Shown: positions 7,321-15,672 of the stretch, one piece after another
Numbering within the stretch: position 1 is the first letter of the stretch
Layout: every line of letters starts with the position of its first letter
Origin: Actinomycetes bacterium
Lineage (GTDB): Bacteria > Actinomycetota > Actinomycetes > JAHEKZ01
Direction of reading: 5' to 3'
Assembly: GCA_027118455.1 (NCBI GenBank)
Contig: JAJAYZ010000033.1
Location: 1 to 32,321, forward strand
Length of the DNA stretch: 32,321 nt
The notes under the pieces: generated by a model
What the model was told of the DNA's origin: nothing
Database searches by the model: none
The model's input: only the letters and a program-made list of their open reading frames with translations
Made by a program: the position numbers and the translations under genes

Positions 7321-8001
7321 GCTGAGTCGCCGCCACCACCCCAGCAGCAGCGGGGCCAGCGTGATCGCCGCGAGGTCGAACCACCCGTAACCGCCCGCGG
7401 CGCCGCTCGGCGGGTTGCCCATCGTTACCAGGCCAGTCGGGTCGTAGGGCTGCCACTGCCAGATGCCTAACCGGGTCCCGATGAGCTCGAGGTAGGTGAC
7501 GACGACGAAAGCCCCGACGTAGAGCAAGCGTGACCGGCCCCAGACGAGGAAGCCCAACAGACATCCGTACCAGAGGAGCCCGAGAAGGTCCGGTCTCGGC
7601 GACCAGGGGCTGATGCCCCAGATTGCGTAGAGACCCCCGACGACGACCGTTGCCGACACCAGCGACCTCGCATGGGTCCGAAAGAAGGTCGACCGCCCCA
7701 AGCAGAGTGCAGCCAGGTAGACCAGCCCGTGGCCAGGTGGGACGAAGGCTGGCACGTTGTCGAAGCGATACGTGTAGACCTCAAGCCACGGCGAAAAGGT
7801 GTACTCCACGATGGTGGCGAATGCGATGACCACCGCTGTCTGGAGACGAACGAGGGGCGTCTCGCTGCGTAGCAGCATTACCAGCAGGCACCACGTCATC
7901 AGTCCGAGCAGATACTGCTGAACGAGCGTGGCACCGCTGTCGAGACCTAGCGTGACGGGGATCCACGCGAGTACGACAACGGGAGTCCGCCACTCACTCA
8001 T
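7240..8001 (-). CDS. Multi-pass membrane protein of unknown function
   Basis: A 253-residue integral membrane protein with about seven hydrophobic segments. A central loop carries a conserved-looking aromatic stretch (TFSPWLEVYTYR) and FVPPGHGLVY before the third or fourth helix. The C-terminal 30 residues are polar and basic. ATG 8001 has no clear ribosome binding site. The last 81 bases of the gene overlap the 3' end of hisN on the other strand, so its C-terminal tail is encoded antisense to the HisN C-terminus. It resembles uncharacterised actinobacterial membrane proteins; no function can be given. Confidence 0.75.
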   Translation of the reverse strand: MSEWRTPVVVLAWIPVTLGLDSGATLVQQYLLGLMTWCLLVMLLRSETPLVRLQTAVVIAFATIVEYTFSPWLEVYTYRFDNVPAFVPPGHGLVYLAALCLGRSTFFRTHARSLVSATVVVGGLYAIWGISPWSPRPDLLGLLWYGCLLGFLVWGRSRLLYVGAFVVVTYLELIGTRLGIWQWQPYDPTGLVTMGNPPSGAAGGYGWFDLAAITLAPLLLGWWRRLSSRSGERAENCRVEQAVRGDRVPADHG

Positions 8002-8106
8002 GGGGCCAGTGTGCCAGCGACACCTTTACCGAGATGACTCCGTGCAGCCATTGCCTTGCGACTCCATCCAGTTCGATCATGGAGGTACTGCCCCAGGAGG
8101 TGCACC

Positions 8107-8487
8107 ATGATCGTCTCGGACGCCATGACCACTGACGTGGTCACCATCGGTCCATCCCACTCGCTGCGGGAAGCCAGCAAGGTCATGGCCGACCGCAAGA
8201 TCGGCTCAGTTGTTGTGCACGACCCTGAGGCTGACGGCCCAGGGATCTTGACTGAGCGCGACATCGTCAGCGCGGTCGCCGGGGGCGCAGACCTCGATAC
8301 CTCGATGGCCACCGACCACCTGACCACCGACTCCGCCTACAGCTCGCCGGGGTGGAGTCTGGATGAAGCGACCGACGCCATGAAGCGGGGCGGTTTCCGG
8401 CATCTCGTTGTGGTCGAGGGCAGCAGTGTCGTTGGGATCATCTCGATGCGGGACGTCGTGCGTGCCTGGGGGAACATCAAGGCCTAG
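8107..8487 (+). CDS. CBS domain-pair protein
   Basis: A 126-residue cytoplasmic protein made of two CBS domains, about residues 3-58 and 66-122, which usually form a Bateman module binding adenosyl ligands and sensing energy state. Typical strings are VSDAMTTDVVTI, GILTERDIV, and VVGIISMRDVV at the end of the second repeat. ATG 8107 is decided by a perfect AGGAGG at 8095-8100; the longer upstream frame is rejected. It lies 66 bp upstream of copZ, so it could be co-transcribed, though a functional link to copper is not evident. Confidence 0.9.
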   Translation: MIVSDAMTTDVVTIGPSHSLREASKVMADRKIGSVVVHDPEADGPGILTERDIVSAVAGGADLDTSMATDHLTTDSAYSSPGWSLDEATDAMKRGGFRHLVVVEGSSVVGIISMRDVVRAWGNIKA

Positions 8488-8493
8488 GGTTTG

Positions 8494-8505
8494 GTTGGAA
8501 CCAAC
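8494..8505. promoter_or_regulatory. Small inverted repeat upstream of copZ
   Basis: GTTGG-AA-CCAAC lies just after the CBS gene and 48 bases before the copZ start. It could be an operator for a copper regulator or part of a terminator. No CsoR or other copper regulator gene is visible in the window, so the role is unknown. Confidence 0.25.
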
Positions 8506-8553
8506 GGGGCGCGACCTTCAACCGCCCAGCACTCAGAATCTCAGGGAGAGCCG

Positions 8554-8763
8554 ATGTCCGTGACCGCCACCTTCAGTGTGACCGGGATGACCTGCGGTCA
8601 CTGCGTGCAGGCCGTCACCGATGAGATCACCGTCCTGGACGGCGTTGAGAAGGTTGATGTCGACCTGTCGAGCGGATCGGTCACTGTCGTCAGTGCTGAG
8701 GCGCTCAGCGAGAACGCCGTCGCCGTCGCCGTCGACGAGGCCGGCTACGCCCTGGCGACATGA
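8554..8763 (+). CDS. copZ: Copper chaperone CopZ (HMA domain)
   Basis: A 69-residue heavy-metal-associated domain that delivers Cu(I) to the ATPase encoded next door. The metal site GMTCGHC has Cys14 and Cys17, followed by the expected ferredoxin-like beta-alpha-beta-beta-alpha-beta pattern. The start at 8554 is supported by AGGGAG at 8543-8548, giving the usual length of about 70 residues. Its stop overlaps the copA start by 4 bases (ATGA), so the two proteins are translationally coupled. Confidence 0.93.
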   Translation: MSVTATFSVTGMTCGHCVQAVTDEITVLDGVEKVDVDLSSGSVTVVSAEALSENAVAVAVDEAGYALAT

Positions 8764-10970
8764 ACGAGTCAGTCGAGCTCACGATCAGCGGCATGACGTG
8801 CGCCTCATGCGCGGCTCGCATCGAGAAGAAGCTCAACAAGCTTGAAGGCGTTTCCGCCAGCGTGAACTACGCCACGGAGACAGCCCATGTCAGTGTCACT
8901 GATCCTTCGGTCGGCACCAACACTTTGCTGTCGACGGTTGAGAAGCTTGGCTACTCAGCAGCCCTGCCGACGCTAGTCGAGGACGAGCCGACTGATGAGG
9001 GGCTCGACCCCGAGACAGCGATGTGGCGTCAGCGACTCGTGGTCTCCAGTGCTCTCGCCCTCCCCGTCCTGCTCATGTCGATGGTCCCGGCACTGCAGTT
9101 CGACAACTGGCAGTGGCTAGCGCTCACGCTCACTTCCCCCGTCGCGGTGTGGGGAGCCTGGCCGTTCCACCACGCCGCCTGGGTCAACCTCCGACACGGC
9201 GCCACGACGATGGACACGCTAATCAGCGTTGGCGTCGGCGCTGCCTACCTGTGGTCGGTGTACGCACTCTTCTTCGGTGACGCCGGCAGGCCCGGAATGA
9301 CCATGAGCGTGAGCCTGACCGCATCGGGTGGCGAAGACATCTACTTTGAGGTTGCGTCAGTGGTGACGGTCTTCATCGTCGCCGGTCGCTATCTCGAAAG
9401 GCGCGCCAAGCAAGAGTCCGGCGCCGCCCTGCGCGCTCTCCTCAGTCTCGGTGCGAAGGATGTCGCAATCCTCCGTGAGGGTCGGGAGTCGCGTATCCCG
9501 ATCGAGCAGCTCGTCGTCGGCGATATCTTCATTGTTCGCCCAGGCGAGCAGATCGCCACCGACGGAGTCGTCGTCGAGGGGTCGTCCGCTGTCGACACGT
9601 CGATGCTGACAGGCGAGAGCGTTCCGATTGAGGTAGGCGTCGACGATGCCGTCGTCGGGGCTACGGTGAACGTTGGCGGCCGTCTCGTTGTGCGTGCCAC
9701 CCGAGTTGGCGCCGACACCCAGCTTGCGCAGATGGCGTTACTGGTCTCGGCGGCGCAGGCTGGCAAGGCACCCGTCCAACGCCTCGCCGACCGGGTAGCG
9801 GCAATCTTTGTTCCGGTCGTCATGGCCATCGCTGCTGCCACGTGGGTGGGCTGGTACCTCGCCACCGGGTCCACGGCTGAAGCGTTCACGTCCGCCGTGG
9901 CGGTCCTGATCATTGCCTGCCCATGTGCTCTAGGCCTTGCTACACCGACGGCACTATTGGTCGGAACTGGGCGCGGCGCCCAGCTCGGCATCGTCATCCG
10001 CGGACCGGAGATCTTGGAGTCGACCCGCAGTATCGACACGATCATCCTCGACAAGACCGGGACGGTGACCACCGGGCGCATGTCGGTGACCGATGCGGTT
10101 GCCCTGCCCGGAACCGAACAGGCCGAACTACTGCGCATCGCGGGGGCCGTTGAGGACGCATCCGAGCACCCAGTTGCCCGGGCAATCGCCGCACATGCGC
10201 GTGAGGCCGTTGGGGCCCTCCCCGCAGTCGATGGATTCGCTAACCACGGTGGCCGCGGTGTCGTCGGTGTGGTGGACAACCACGCCGTGGTGATCGGCCA
10301 GCCCGTGTGGATGGCCGACTGGAGCCTGCAGATGCCCGACGATCTCGCTCCCGCCATTGCCGAGGCACAAAGTCGCGGTGCCACCGTTGCAGTCGTCGCC
10401 TGGGACGGTGCCGTCCGCGGCTTTGTTGCCGTCAGCGACACCGTCAAGCCCACCAGTGCCGAAGCCATCGGCGAGTTGCGCCGGCTTGGGCTCGAACCGA
10501 TTCTGCTGACCGGCGACCACGCTAAGACTGCAGCAGCAGTGGCCGCAGAGGTAGGCATCGACCGCGTGGTATCTGGGGTACTCCCAGAAGGCAAGGTTGA
10601 CGAGGTCCGTCGTCTGCAACATGAGGGTCGCGTGGTGGCCATGGTCGGTGACGGCGTCAACGATGCTCCTGCTCTGGCGATGGCTGACCTCGGACTGGCG
10701 ATGGGCACCGGGACCGACGCTGCCATGCAGGCCAGCGACCTGACGTTGGTGCGAGGCGACCTGCGCGCTGCCCCTGACGCCATCAAGCTCTCGCGCAGGG
10801 TGCTGGCCACCATCAAGGGCAACCTCTTCTGGGCCTTCGCTTACAACGTCGCCGCAATCCCCCTGGCAGCTGCTGGCCTGCTGAACCCCATCATCGCCGG
10901 CCTGGCCATGGCGGCGTCCAGCCTCTTCGTGATGGGAAACTCTCTCAGGCTGAGGTCCTTCACCCCCTAA
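8760..10970 (+). CDS. copA: Cu+-exporting P-type ATPase CopA
   Basis: A 736-residue P1B-type ATPase in the cytoplasmic membrane that exports Cu(I). One N-terminal HMA domain carries GMTCASC (Cys14, Cys17). The actuator loop has TGES at 284-287, the membrane metal site is Cys387-Pro-Cys389 (CPC), the phosphorylated aspartate is Asp431 in DKTGT, the nucleotide domain has SEHPVARA, and the hinge is GDGVNDAPA at 630-638. The last two helices contain the YN and M-x-x-SS signatures of the Cu+ subgroup (P1B-1). It is coupled to copZ. A small GC hairpin directly follows the stop. Confidence 0.95.
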   Translation: MNESVELTISGMTCASCAARIEKKLNKLEGVSASVNYATETAHVSVTDPSVGTNTLLSTVEKLGYSAALPTLVEDEPTDEGLDPETAMWRQRLVVSSALALPVLLMSMVPALQFDNWQWLALTLTSPVAVWGAWPFHHAAWVNLRHGATTMDTLISVGVGAAYLWSVYALFFGDAGRPGMTMSVSLTASGGEDIYFEVASVVTVFIVAGRYLERRAKQESGAALRALLSLGAKDVAILREGRESRIPIEQLVVGDIFIVRPGEQIATDGVVVEGSSAVDTSMLTGESVPIEVGVDDAVVGATVNVGGRLVVRATRVGADTQLAQMALLVSAAQAGKAPVQRLADRVAAIFVPVVMAIAAATWVGWYLATGSTAEAFTSAVAVLIIACPCALGLATPTALLVGTGRGAQLGIVIRGPEILESTRSIDTIILDKTGTVTTGRMSVTDAVALPGTEQAELLRIAGAVEDASEHPVARAIAAHAREAVGALPAVDGFANHGGRGVVGVVDNHAVVIGQPVWMADWSLQMPDDLAPAIAEAQSRGATVAVVAWDGAVRGFVAVSDTVKPTSAEAIGELRRLGLEPILLTGDHAKTAAAVAAEVGIDRVVSGVLPEGKVDEVRRLQHEGRVVAMVGDGVNDAPALAMADLGLAMGTGTDAAMQASDLTLVRGDLRAAPDAIKLSRRVLATIKGNLFWAFAYNVAAIPLAAAGLLNPIIAGLAMAASSLFVMGNSLRLRSFTP

Positions 10971-10972
10971 CC

Positions 10973-10985
10973 CCCCGTTTCGGGG
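10973..10985 (+). terminator. Hairpin after copA
   Basis: CCCCG-TTT-CGGGG begins 3 bases after the copA stop. It is a tight 5-bp GC stem with a three-base loop and no following U-run, which is common among high-GC actinobacterial terminators. A mirror copy at 11104-11116 serves the convergent gene. Confidence 0.45.
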
Positions 10986-11103
10986 ACATGCCACAGCGGT
11001 TCGGTCTTTTCTAACTCCGGTCGTATCCATCGGTTCACAGGTACTGCTTTGTGGATGGATGGATACGGCGCTGGTTCGGTCATTTCGAACGAGTGCGTCA
11101 TGG

Positions 11104-11116
11104 CCCCGAAACGGGG
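11104..11116 (-). terminator. Hairpin after the pirin gene
   Basis: On the minus strand CCCCG-TTT-CGGGG starts 3 bases after the pirin stop at 11119, mirroring the hairpin after copA. Confidence 0.45.
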
Positions 11117-11118
11117 GT

Positions 11119-12081
11119 TCAGGCGTCGGGGGAGGGCGGGATCGTCCCAAGACGGCCAGCCTGGAAGTCATCGAAGGCCTCGATGAGCTCGGCCTTGGTG
11201 TTCATCACGAATGGCCCGTACGCGGCAACGGGTTCGCGGATCGGCTGACCGCCGAGTATGTAGACGTCGAACGCGGTGTCGCGGGAGTCCTGGCGCTCGT
11301 CGGCTGCGACCGTCAGCGACGTCCCTGCCCCGTAGACAGCCAGCTGCCCCCAGGACATCGGACGCCGCTCGGCGCCGACCGAGCCCTTGCCCGAGAGCCC
11401 GTAGACCAACGCGTTGAAGTCCTCCCGCCAGGGGAGGGTGAGCGAGGCGCCTGGCGCGATGGTGGCGTGCACCAGCGTGATCGGGGTGTAGGTGGCACCT
11501 GGTCCGGCGTGTCCGTCCAGATCGCCAGCGATCAGTCGCACCAGCGCACCTCCATCGGGAGAGCTCAGCAGGCTGACCTTGCTCGACGTGATGTCCTGGT
11601 AGCGCGGTTGTGCCATCTTCAAAGCGCTCGGCAGGTTGACCCACAGCTGGAGCCCATGGAAGAGCCCTCCGGACATCACCACGTGCTCAGGGGGAGCCTC
11701 GATGTGCAAGATGCCGGCACCGGCCGTCATCCACTGGGTGTCACCGTCGCTGATCATGCCGCCGCCGCCATTGGAGTCCTGGTGCTGCATGAGCCCGTCG
11801 ATCATGTAGGTGACCGTTTCGAACCCGCGGTGCGGATGCCACGGCGTCCCTTTCGGCTCTCCCGGTGCGTACTCGACCTCGCCCATCTGGTCCATGTGGA
11901 TGAACGGGTCCAAGGCCCTCAGATCGACTCCGGCAAATGCTCGGCGAACCGGAAAGCCCTCACCCTCGAAGCCCGATGGCGCCGAGGTGACGCTCTCAAC
12001 CGGACGCGGTCGGTCAAGCCCCGCGTCAACGGAACCGATGCGGAGCAGGGTCAGGACGTCGTCGACGGTCACCGCAGGCAC
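11119..12081 (-). CDS. Pirin family protein
   Basis: A 320-residue bicupin. Pirins bind a single Fe or other metal; bacterial members can act as quercetin 2,3-dioxygenases or as redox-responsive regulators. The metal ligands are visible in the N-terminal cupin: His82 and His84 in WHPHRGFETV, and His126 and Glu128 in GILHIEAP. The C-terminal cupin (about 200-290) is degenerate, as is usual. The GTG start at 12081 is set by GGAGG at 12091-12087 with a 5-base spacer. A SigR-type promoter lies upstream, suggesting induction by thiol-oxidative stress. It is divergent from the second RsgA gene. Confidence 0.92.
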   Translation of the reverse strand: MPAVTVDDVLTLLRIGSVDAGLDRPRPVESVTSAPSGFEGEGFPVRRAFAGVDLRALDPFIHMDQMGEVEYAPGEPKGTPWHPHRGFETVTYMIDGLMQHQDSNGGGGMISDGDTQWMTAGAGILHIEAPPEHVVMSGGLFHGLQLWVNLPSALKMAQPRYQDITSSKVSLLSSPDGGALVRLIAGDLDGHAGPGATYTPITLVHATIAPGASLTLPWREDFNALVYGLSGKGSVGAERRPMSWGQLAVYGAGTSLTVAADERQDSRDTAFDVYILGGQPIREPVAAYGPFVMNTKAELIEAFDDFQAGRLGTIPPSPDA

Positions 12082-12120
12082 GGCAGCCTCCTTCTGAGCA
12101 GGAACGGTCTCTTGCAGAGG

Positions 12121-12146
12121 AACTTACTTGACACTTCAAGTATTCC
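12121..12146 (-). promoter_or_regulatory. Candidate SigR-dependent promoter of the pirin gene
   Basis: On the minus strand GGAAT (12146-12142) and GTT (12123-12121) are 18 bases apart, the textbook SigR/SigH spacing. The predicted start is near 12113, about 32 bases before the GTG. It is the second SigR-type promoter in the window after that of sigR itself. Confidence 0.65.
12125..12142. promoter_or_regulatory. Palindrome TACTTGA-CACT-TCAAGTA in the pirin/rsgA2 promoter region
   Basis: Perfect 7-bp arms around a 4-base centre fill the spacer of the SigR-type pirin promoter and overlap a TTGACA (12128-12133) that, with AACAAT at 12150-12155, could serve the divergent gene. Such palindromes are typical of MarR or HxlR family operators. 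No such regulator is in the window, so the owner is unknown. Confidence 0.45.
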
Positions 12147-12183
12147 ATCAACAATCCGATGGCGCAGATCGTGCCACTGGTCC

Positions 12184-12189
12184 TACCTT
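12184..12189 (+). promoter_or_regulatory. -10 box of a leaderless promoter for the second RsgA gene
   Basis: TACCTT lies 6 bases before ATG 12196, and no Shine-Dalgarno precedes the ATG. An alternative promoter (TTGACA 12128, AACAAT 12150) would give a leader of about 30 bases. Confidence 0.45.
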
Positions 12190-12195
12190 CGCCGC

Positions 12196-13206
12196 ATGCC
12201 TCCCACCACACCTGAGCCGCACGGCCGGGTCAGTCGCGTCGATCGAGGGATCTGCGATGTCCTGACAAACAGCGGGAGCACGCGCGCCAGGTGGTCGGCG
12301 GCCGTGACGACCGCGGCCAGCCACTCTCCGGACGCTGTCCCGTGCGTTGGCGACGAGGTACTGCTCAGACTCGACGGAGACCAGACCTACCTCGACGCCG
12401 TCCTCCCCCGCCGCAATGCCGTCACCCGGGCTTCGGTCGAGCCGGGCAGCAGCCACCAGCAAGTTCTCGCAGCCAACGTCGACGTCATGGCCATCTGTGA
12501 GCCCTGCCAGCCAGCGCCAGCCGCCGGACGAGTCGAACGCCTGCTTGCTCTCGCGTGGGAGTGCGGCACCCAGCCCGCTGTCCTGCTCACCAAGGTAGAT
12601 CTCGACCCAGACGTCGATCGCACCGCCGCGGAGGTCAGCGCACTCGCTCTGGGGGCCACGGTCGTCCCGGTCAGCGTTCCCAACAGCGTCGGACTGGACA
12701 CCGTCAGCGCACTCACTGCGCCAGGTCAGGCTTTAGCGCTTCTCGGCCCTTCCGGAGCGGGCAAGTCAACGTTGCTCAACGCGCTACTCGGCTGCGAGGC
12801 CATGGTTACTAGCGATGTCCGCGCTGATGGCAGAGGCCGGCACACCACCGCACATCGCGAACTCTACGTTCTCGACGACGGCTCGTACGTCATGGATACG
12901 CCCGGGCTGCGCAGCATCGGCCTGGCCAGTGCTAATGGCCTGAACCAGGTGTTCGCCGAGATCGGTGAGCTTGCCGAGTCATGCCGCTTCACCGACTGCG
13001 AGCACCGCACCGAGCCAGGTTGCGCCGTCCTCGCCGCCATCTACGACGGCAGCCTGCCGCCGCGACGGCTCGACAGCTACCGAAAGCTCCTTCGCGAGGC
13101 TGACTACCAAGAGCGCCGGGGTAACGCCCGCCTCGCTGCTGCTGAGCGATCCCGCTGGAAGTCGCTCAACAAGCAGATGCGGCAGCCAGGGCGCAATCGC
13201 CCCTGA
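12196..13206 (+). CDS. Second RsgA-like circularly permuted GTPase
   Basis: A 336-residue paralogue of RsgA. An OB-fold spans about residues 8-82. Then come TKVD at 132-135 (G4), the P-loop GPSGAGKST at 184-192, DTPG at 234-237 (G3), and a zinc knuckle with Cys263, Cys268, His270 and Cys276. All catalytic motifs are intact, so it should be an active ribosome-linked GTPase. The C-terminal tail is basic and helical. The open frame extends far upstream, but that part is antisense to the pirin gene and is rejected. Its sequence is clearly different from the copy at 4433. It is divergent from the pirin gene, in a region with stress-type promoter elements. Confidence 0.88.
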   Translation: MPPTTPEPHGRVSRVDRGICDVLTNSGSTRARWSAAVTTAASHSPDAVPCVGDEVLLRLDGDQTYLDAVLPRRNAVTRASVEPGSSHQQVLAANVDVMAICEPCQPAPAAGRVERLLALAWECGTQPAVLLTKVDLDPDVDRTAAEVSALALGATVVPVSVPNSVGLDTVSALTAPGQALALLGPSGAGKSTLLNALLGCEAMVTSDVRADGRGRHTTAHRELYVLDDGSYVMDTPGLRSIGLASANGLNQVFAEIGELAESCRFTDCEHRTEPGCAVLAAIYDGSLPPRRLDSYRKLLREADYQERRGNARLAAAERSRWKSLNKQMRQPGRNRP

Positions 13207-13209
13207 CGG

Positions 13210-13579
13210 TCACGCAGCGAGGGACCGGGCGCCGTGTCGGGTGATGAGGTGGACGCCGAGCACGCGGACGTCGTCTTCACTGAGTTCCTCAGCGGCCTCC
13301 CGCCATCGGCGGTCGGTGTCGGTGTCGGTCAGGCTCAGGCCATCTGCACGACCAACCGCGATGACGACGGCGCTGGCCACGTCGTCATCGCGGATAGCTT
13401 GGACGAACCCACTGAGTGCATGCCGGCTCTCCCTCGCACTGAGCTCTTGGGTCATCTCCTCGACGATGCAAGGGGCCAGAAGGTAACCAGCAGAATCACA
13501 GATCGAGGAGGTCGGCGATGCGGTCGAGACGATCGACCGGCTCTTCGTCCCAGTTCTTGGGCAGCTTCTCGAAGTTCAT
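13210..13579 (-). pseudogene. Conserved actinobacterial hypothetical gene, apparently broken by an internal deletion/frameshift
   Basis: Two frames look like pieces of one protein. From ATG 13579 the frame reads MNFEKLPKNWDEEPVDRLDR and stops after 27 codons (13496). A second frame begins CDSAGYLLAPCIVEEM immediately at that point and runs to 13210, ending LLGV/VLGVHLITRHG-like (RVLGVHLITRHGARSL). From memory, full-length actinobacterial relatives join such an N-terminus and such a C-terminus through a further stretch of about 15-20 residues, which is missing here. An 81-residue internal frame starting at ATG 13455 (GAGGAG abuts it) could still be translated. The alternative is a sequencing or assembly error. 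The function is unknown. Confidence 0.55.
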
Positions 13580-13636
13580 GCCGGCAGGATGGCCCGAAGG
13601 CGCAGCCGAAACGGCTCATCCGCCGGCCGGGAGGCT

Positions 13637-14653
13637 TTAGACGACTTCACGTACCTCGGCGAAGTGGCAGGCCACCGGGTGGCCGAAGCCGCGGTCGACC
13701 AACTCCGGTGTTTCGGTGGCGCAGATGTCCTGTGCCTTCCAGCACCGGGTCCGGAATCGGCAGCCGGACGGCGGGTCGATGGGGCTCGGAACATCGCCTT
13801 CGAGCACGATTCGTTCGCGTGCACGCTCTTTGACGGGGTCGGCGATCGGCGCCGACGACAGCAGTGCCTGCGTGTACGGGTGAGACGGCTGCTCGTAGAT
13901 CTCAGCCCGTGTTCCGATCTCGACGATCCGTCCGAGATACATCACCGCAACACGATCGGAGATATGCCGCACCACCGAAAGATCGTGCGCGATAAAGAGG
14001 TAGGCAAGACCGAGTTGGCCTTGTAGCTCTTCGAGGAGGTTGACGACCCCTGCCTGGACGGACACGTCCAGGGCTGAGACCGGCTCGTCGAGCACAATCA
14101 GCTTCGGGTCGAGCGCGAGCGCACGGGCGATACCGACGCGCTGCCGTTGGCCGCCGGAGAACTCGTGGGGATAACGGTTGCCATGCTCGGGGTTGAGCCC
14201 CACCCGCTTGAGCAGGTCGGCTACGCGGTCCAACACCTGCGGTCCTTTGATGCCGTGCACGCGCATCGGCTCACCGACGATGTCGTTCACCGGCATCTTC
14301 GGATTGAGTGACGCGTACGGGTCCTGGAAGACGATTTGGAGGTCGCGGCGAATCGGTCGCATCTCCTTTTGCGTGAGCGTCGTCAACTCACGACCGTCGA
14401 AGCGAACGGACCCTGACGTCGGCTTGTGCAACTGAAGAACAGCGCGGCCGGTGGTCGACTTGCCGCAGCCGGACTCCCCAACAAGCCCGAGCGTCTCCCC
14501 AGGGTCGAGGTGGAAGCTGACGTCGGAGACTGCCTGCACTGCGCCGACGGTCCGCCGGATGAGACCACCGCCCTTGACCGGGAACTCCTTGACGAGGTTC
14601 TCCACCTCGAGCAGGTGAGCGGTGGTGACCGTCGTCTCGTTAGTCGCCGTCAC
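13637..14653 (-). CDS. Peptide/nickel-type ABC transporter ATPase (OppF/DppF)
   Basis: A 338-residue ABC ATPase, the second nucleotide-binding subunit of the importer. Walker A is GESGCGKST at 59-67, the Q-loop is in [12 protein letters not shown], the signature is SGGQRQ at 166-171, Walker B is LIVLDEP with Glu190, and the switch histidine is His223. The C-terminal oligopeptide-transporter extension carries a cysteine cluster (GCRFRTRC, C in DIC, C in VACHF). The GTG start overlaps the stop of the upstream ATPase gene by 4 bases (GTGA). It is the last gene of a five-gene operon read on the minus strand. Confidence 0.95.
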   Translation of the reverse strand: MTATNETTVTTAHLLEVENLVKEFPVKGGGLIRRTVGAVQAVSDVSFHLDPGETLGLVGESGCGKSTTGRAVLQLHKPTSGSVRFDGRELTTLTQKEMRPIRRDLQIVFQDPYASLNPKMPVNDIVGEPMRVHGIKGPQVLDRVADLLKRVGLNPEHGNRYPHEFSGGQRQRVGIARALALDPKLIVLDEPVSALDVSVQAGVVNLLEELQGQLGLAYLFIAHDLSVVRHISDRVAVMYLGRIVEIGTRAEIYEQPSHPYTQALLSSAPIADPVKERARERIVLEGDVPSPIDPPSGCRFRTRCWKAQDICATETPELVDRGFGHPVACHFAEVREVV

Positions 14654-15672
14654 GCCTCCACCGCCTCGGTACGGAAGAGCAGTGTCGGGTCCGGCGCTGC
14701 GGCAACCTGCTCCCAGTTGTGGCAGGCAACCTCATGGTGCGGCAAGTCGGTGGCGAGCAGCATCGGCTCCTCAGACTCGCAACGCTCGCTGACCAGCGGG
14801 CAGCGGGGCGCGAAGGGACAACCAGGGGGAAGGCGAATCAGCGACGGCGGCGCACCGCCGATCGGATGAAGGCGAGCCCCAGCACTGTCCAGTGCGGGAA
14901 TGGAACCGAGCAATCCTGCGGTGTACGGCATTCGGGGTCGGGAGAAGATGTCGGCAACCTTAGCCCGTTCAACACCTCGTCCGGCGTACATCACGAGCAC
15001 TCGGTGGGCCATACCAGCCACGACACCAAGGTCGTGAGTGATCAGGATCACCGCTGCATCGACTGAGTCCTTCACCTCAATCAGCGTCTCAAGGATCTGG
15101 GCCTGGACGGTGACGTCGAGCGCCGTGGTCGGCTCGTCGGCAATGATGATGTCTGGGCTGTTGATGATCGCCATCGCAATCATCGCCCGTTGGCGCATGC
15201 CGCCAGAGAACTCGTGCGGGTATGAGCGCGCGCGATCCTTGGCCTGGGGGATTCCCACGCGATCAAGCATCTCGACAGCCTTACCCAGCGCCACCTTGCG
15301 CTCGACCCGGTGGTGTGACCTGTAAGCCTCGGCGAGCTGGTCCCCAATGGTGTACACCGGGTTCATGGCCGTCATCGGGTCTTGGAAGATCATCGCGATG
15401 TTCTGCCCGCGCATCTCCCTGGACCGCTTCGGACTCATCTCGAGCATTTCTTCGTCGCGGTAGCGAACGCTTCCGGTGATCTGCGCAGATTTGGGGAGAA
15501 GTCCCATGAGCGCCATCGCCGACACGGATTTGCCTGAACCTGACTCGCCCACAATCGCCAGCACTTCGCGTTCCTTCAACGTGTACGTGACACCGCGGAC
15601 TGCGGTCACCAAGCCATCGTCGGTTGGGAATCCGACGGTGAGGTCGCTGACGCTCAGGATCTCGGTGTCCAC
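14650..15672 (-). CDS. Peptide/nickel-type ABC transporter ATPase (OppD/DppD)
   Basis: A 340-residue ABC ATPase, first nucleotide-binding subunit. The GTG at 15672 is chosen because it overlaps the permease stop codon by one base (TAGTG) and gives the normal family length; the longer open frame is antisense-like N-terminal extension into the permease gene. Walker A is GESGSGKS at 42-49, the signature is SGGMRQR, Walker B is IIIADEP, and the switch region ITHDLGVV follows. The C-terminal cysteine-rich oligopeptide extension is present (GCPFAPRC). It should pair with the downstream ATPase as a heterodimer under the two permeases. Confidence 0.93.
   Translation of the reverse strand: MDTEILSVSDLTVGFPTDDGLVTAVRGVTYTLKEREVLAIVGESGSGKSVSAMALMGLLPKSAQITGSVRYRDEEMLEMSPKRSREMRGQNIAMIFQDPMTAMNPVYTIGDQLAEAYRSHHRVERKVALGKAVEMLDRVGIPQAKDRARSYPHEFSGGMRQRAMIAMAIINSPDIIIADEPTTALDVTVQAQILETLIEVKDSVDAAVILITHDLGVVAGMAHRVLVMYAGRGVERAKVADIFSRPRMPYTAGLLGSIPALDSAGARLHPIGGAPPSLIRLPPGCPFAPRCPLVSERCESEEPMLLATDLPHHEVACHNWEQVAAAPDPTLLFRTEAVEA

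Larger units (their letters stand above)
10972..11117. repeat. 146-bp imperfect palindrome between convergent copA and pirin genes
   Basis: Arms of 14 bp match perfectly: CCCCCGTTTCGGGG at 10972-10985 and its complement at 11104-11117, followed inward by a matching CATG. Further matches stay in the same register: GTTCG, AAC, and CGTATCCATC at 11022-11031 against 11058-11067. About 47 of 73 positions pair around a centre at 11044/11045. Each arm is also a self-contained hairpin (CCCCG-TTT-CGGGG) and could terminate copA or the pirin gene. A direct repeat GGTTCGGTC[T/A]TTTC occurs at 10998 and 11073. It has no coding potential. Confidence 0.7.

Noticed and set aside
9389..10822. 477-codon open frame on the minus strand inside copA
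   Set aside because: It is an antisense shadow of copA, with low-complexity Ser/Thr/Arg-rich translation and no motif. copA is unambiguous.
10128..11171. 347-codon minus-strand frame spanning the copA 3' end and the palindrome
   Set aside because: It is antisense to copA and runs through the palindromic element. No recognisable protein features.
11059..12195. Upstream part of a 715-codon open frame leading into the second RsgA gene
   Set aside because: It is antisense to the pirin gene, whose metal motifs and ribosome binding site are clear. The GTPase homology begins only after ATG 12196.
13234..13833. 199-codon plus-strand frame
   Set aside because: It is antisense to the broken hypothetical gene and the OppF C-terminus. 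Its translation is Arg/Gly-rich without motifs.
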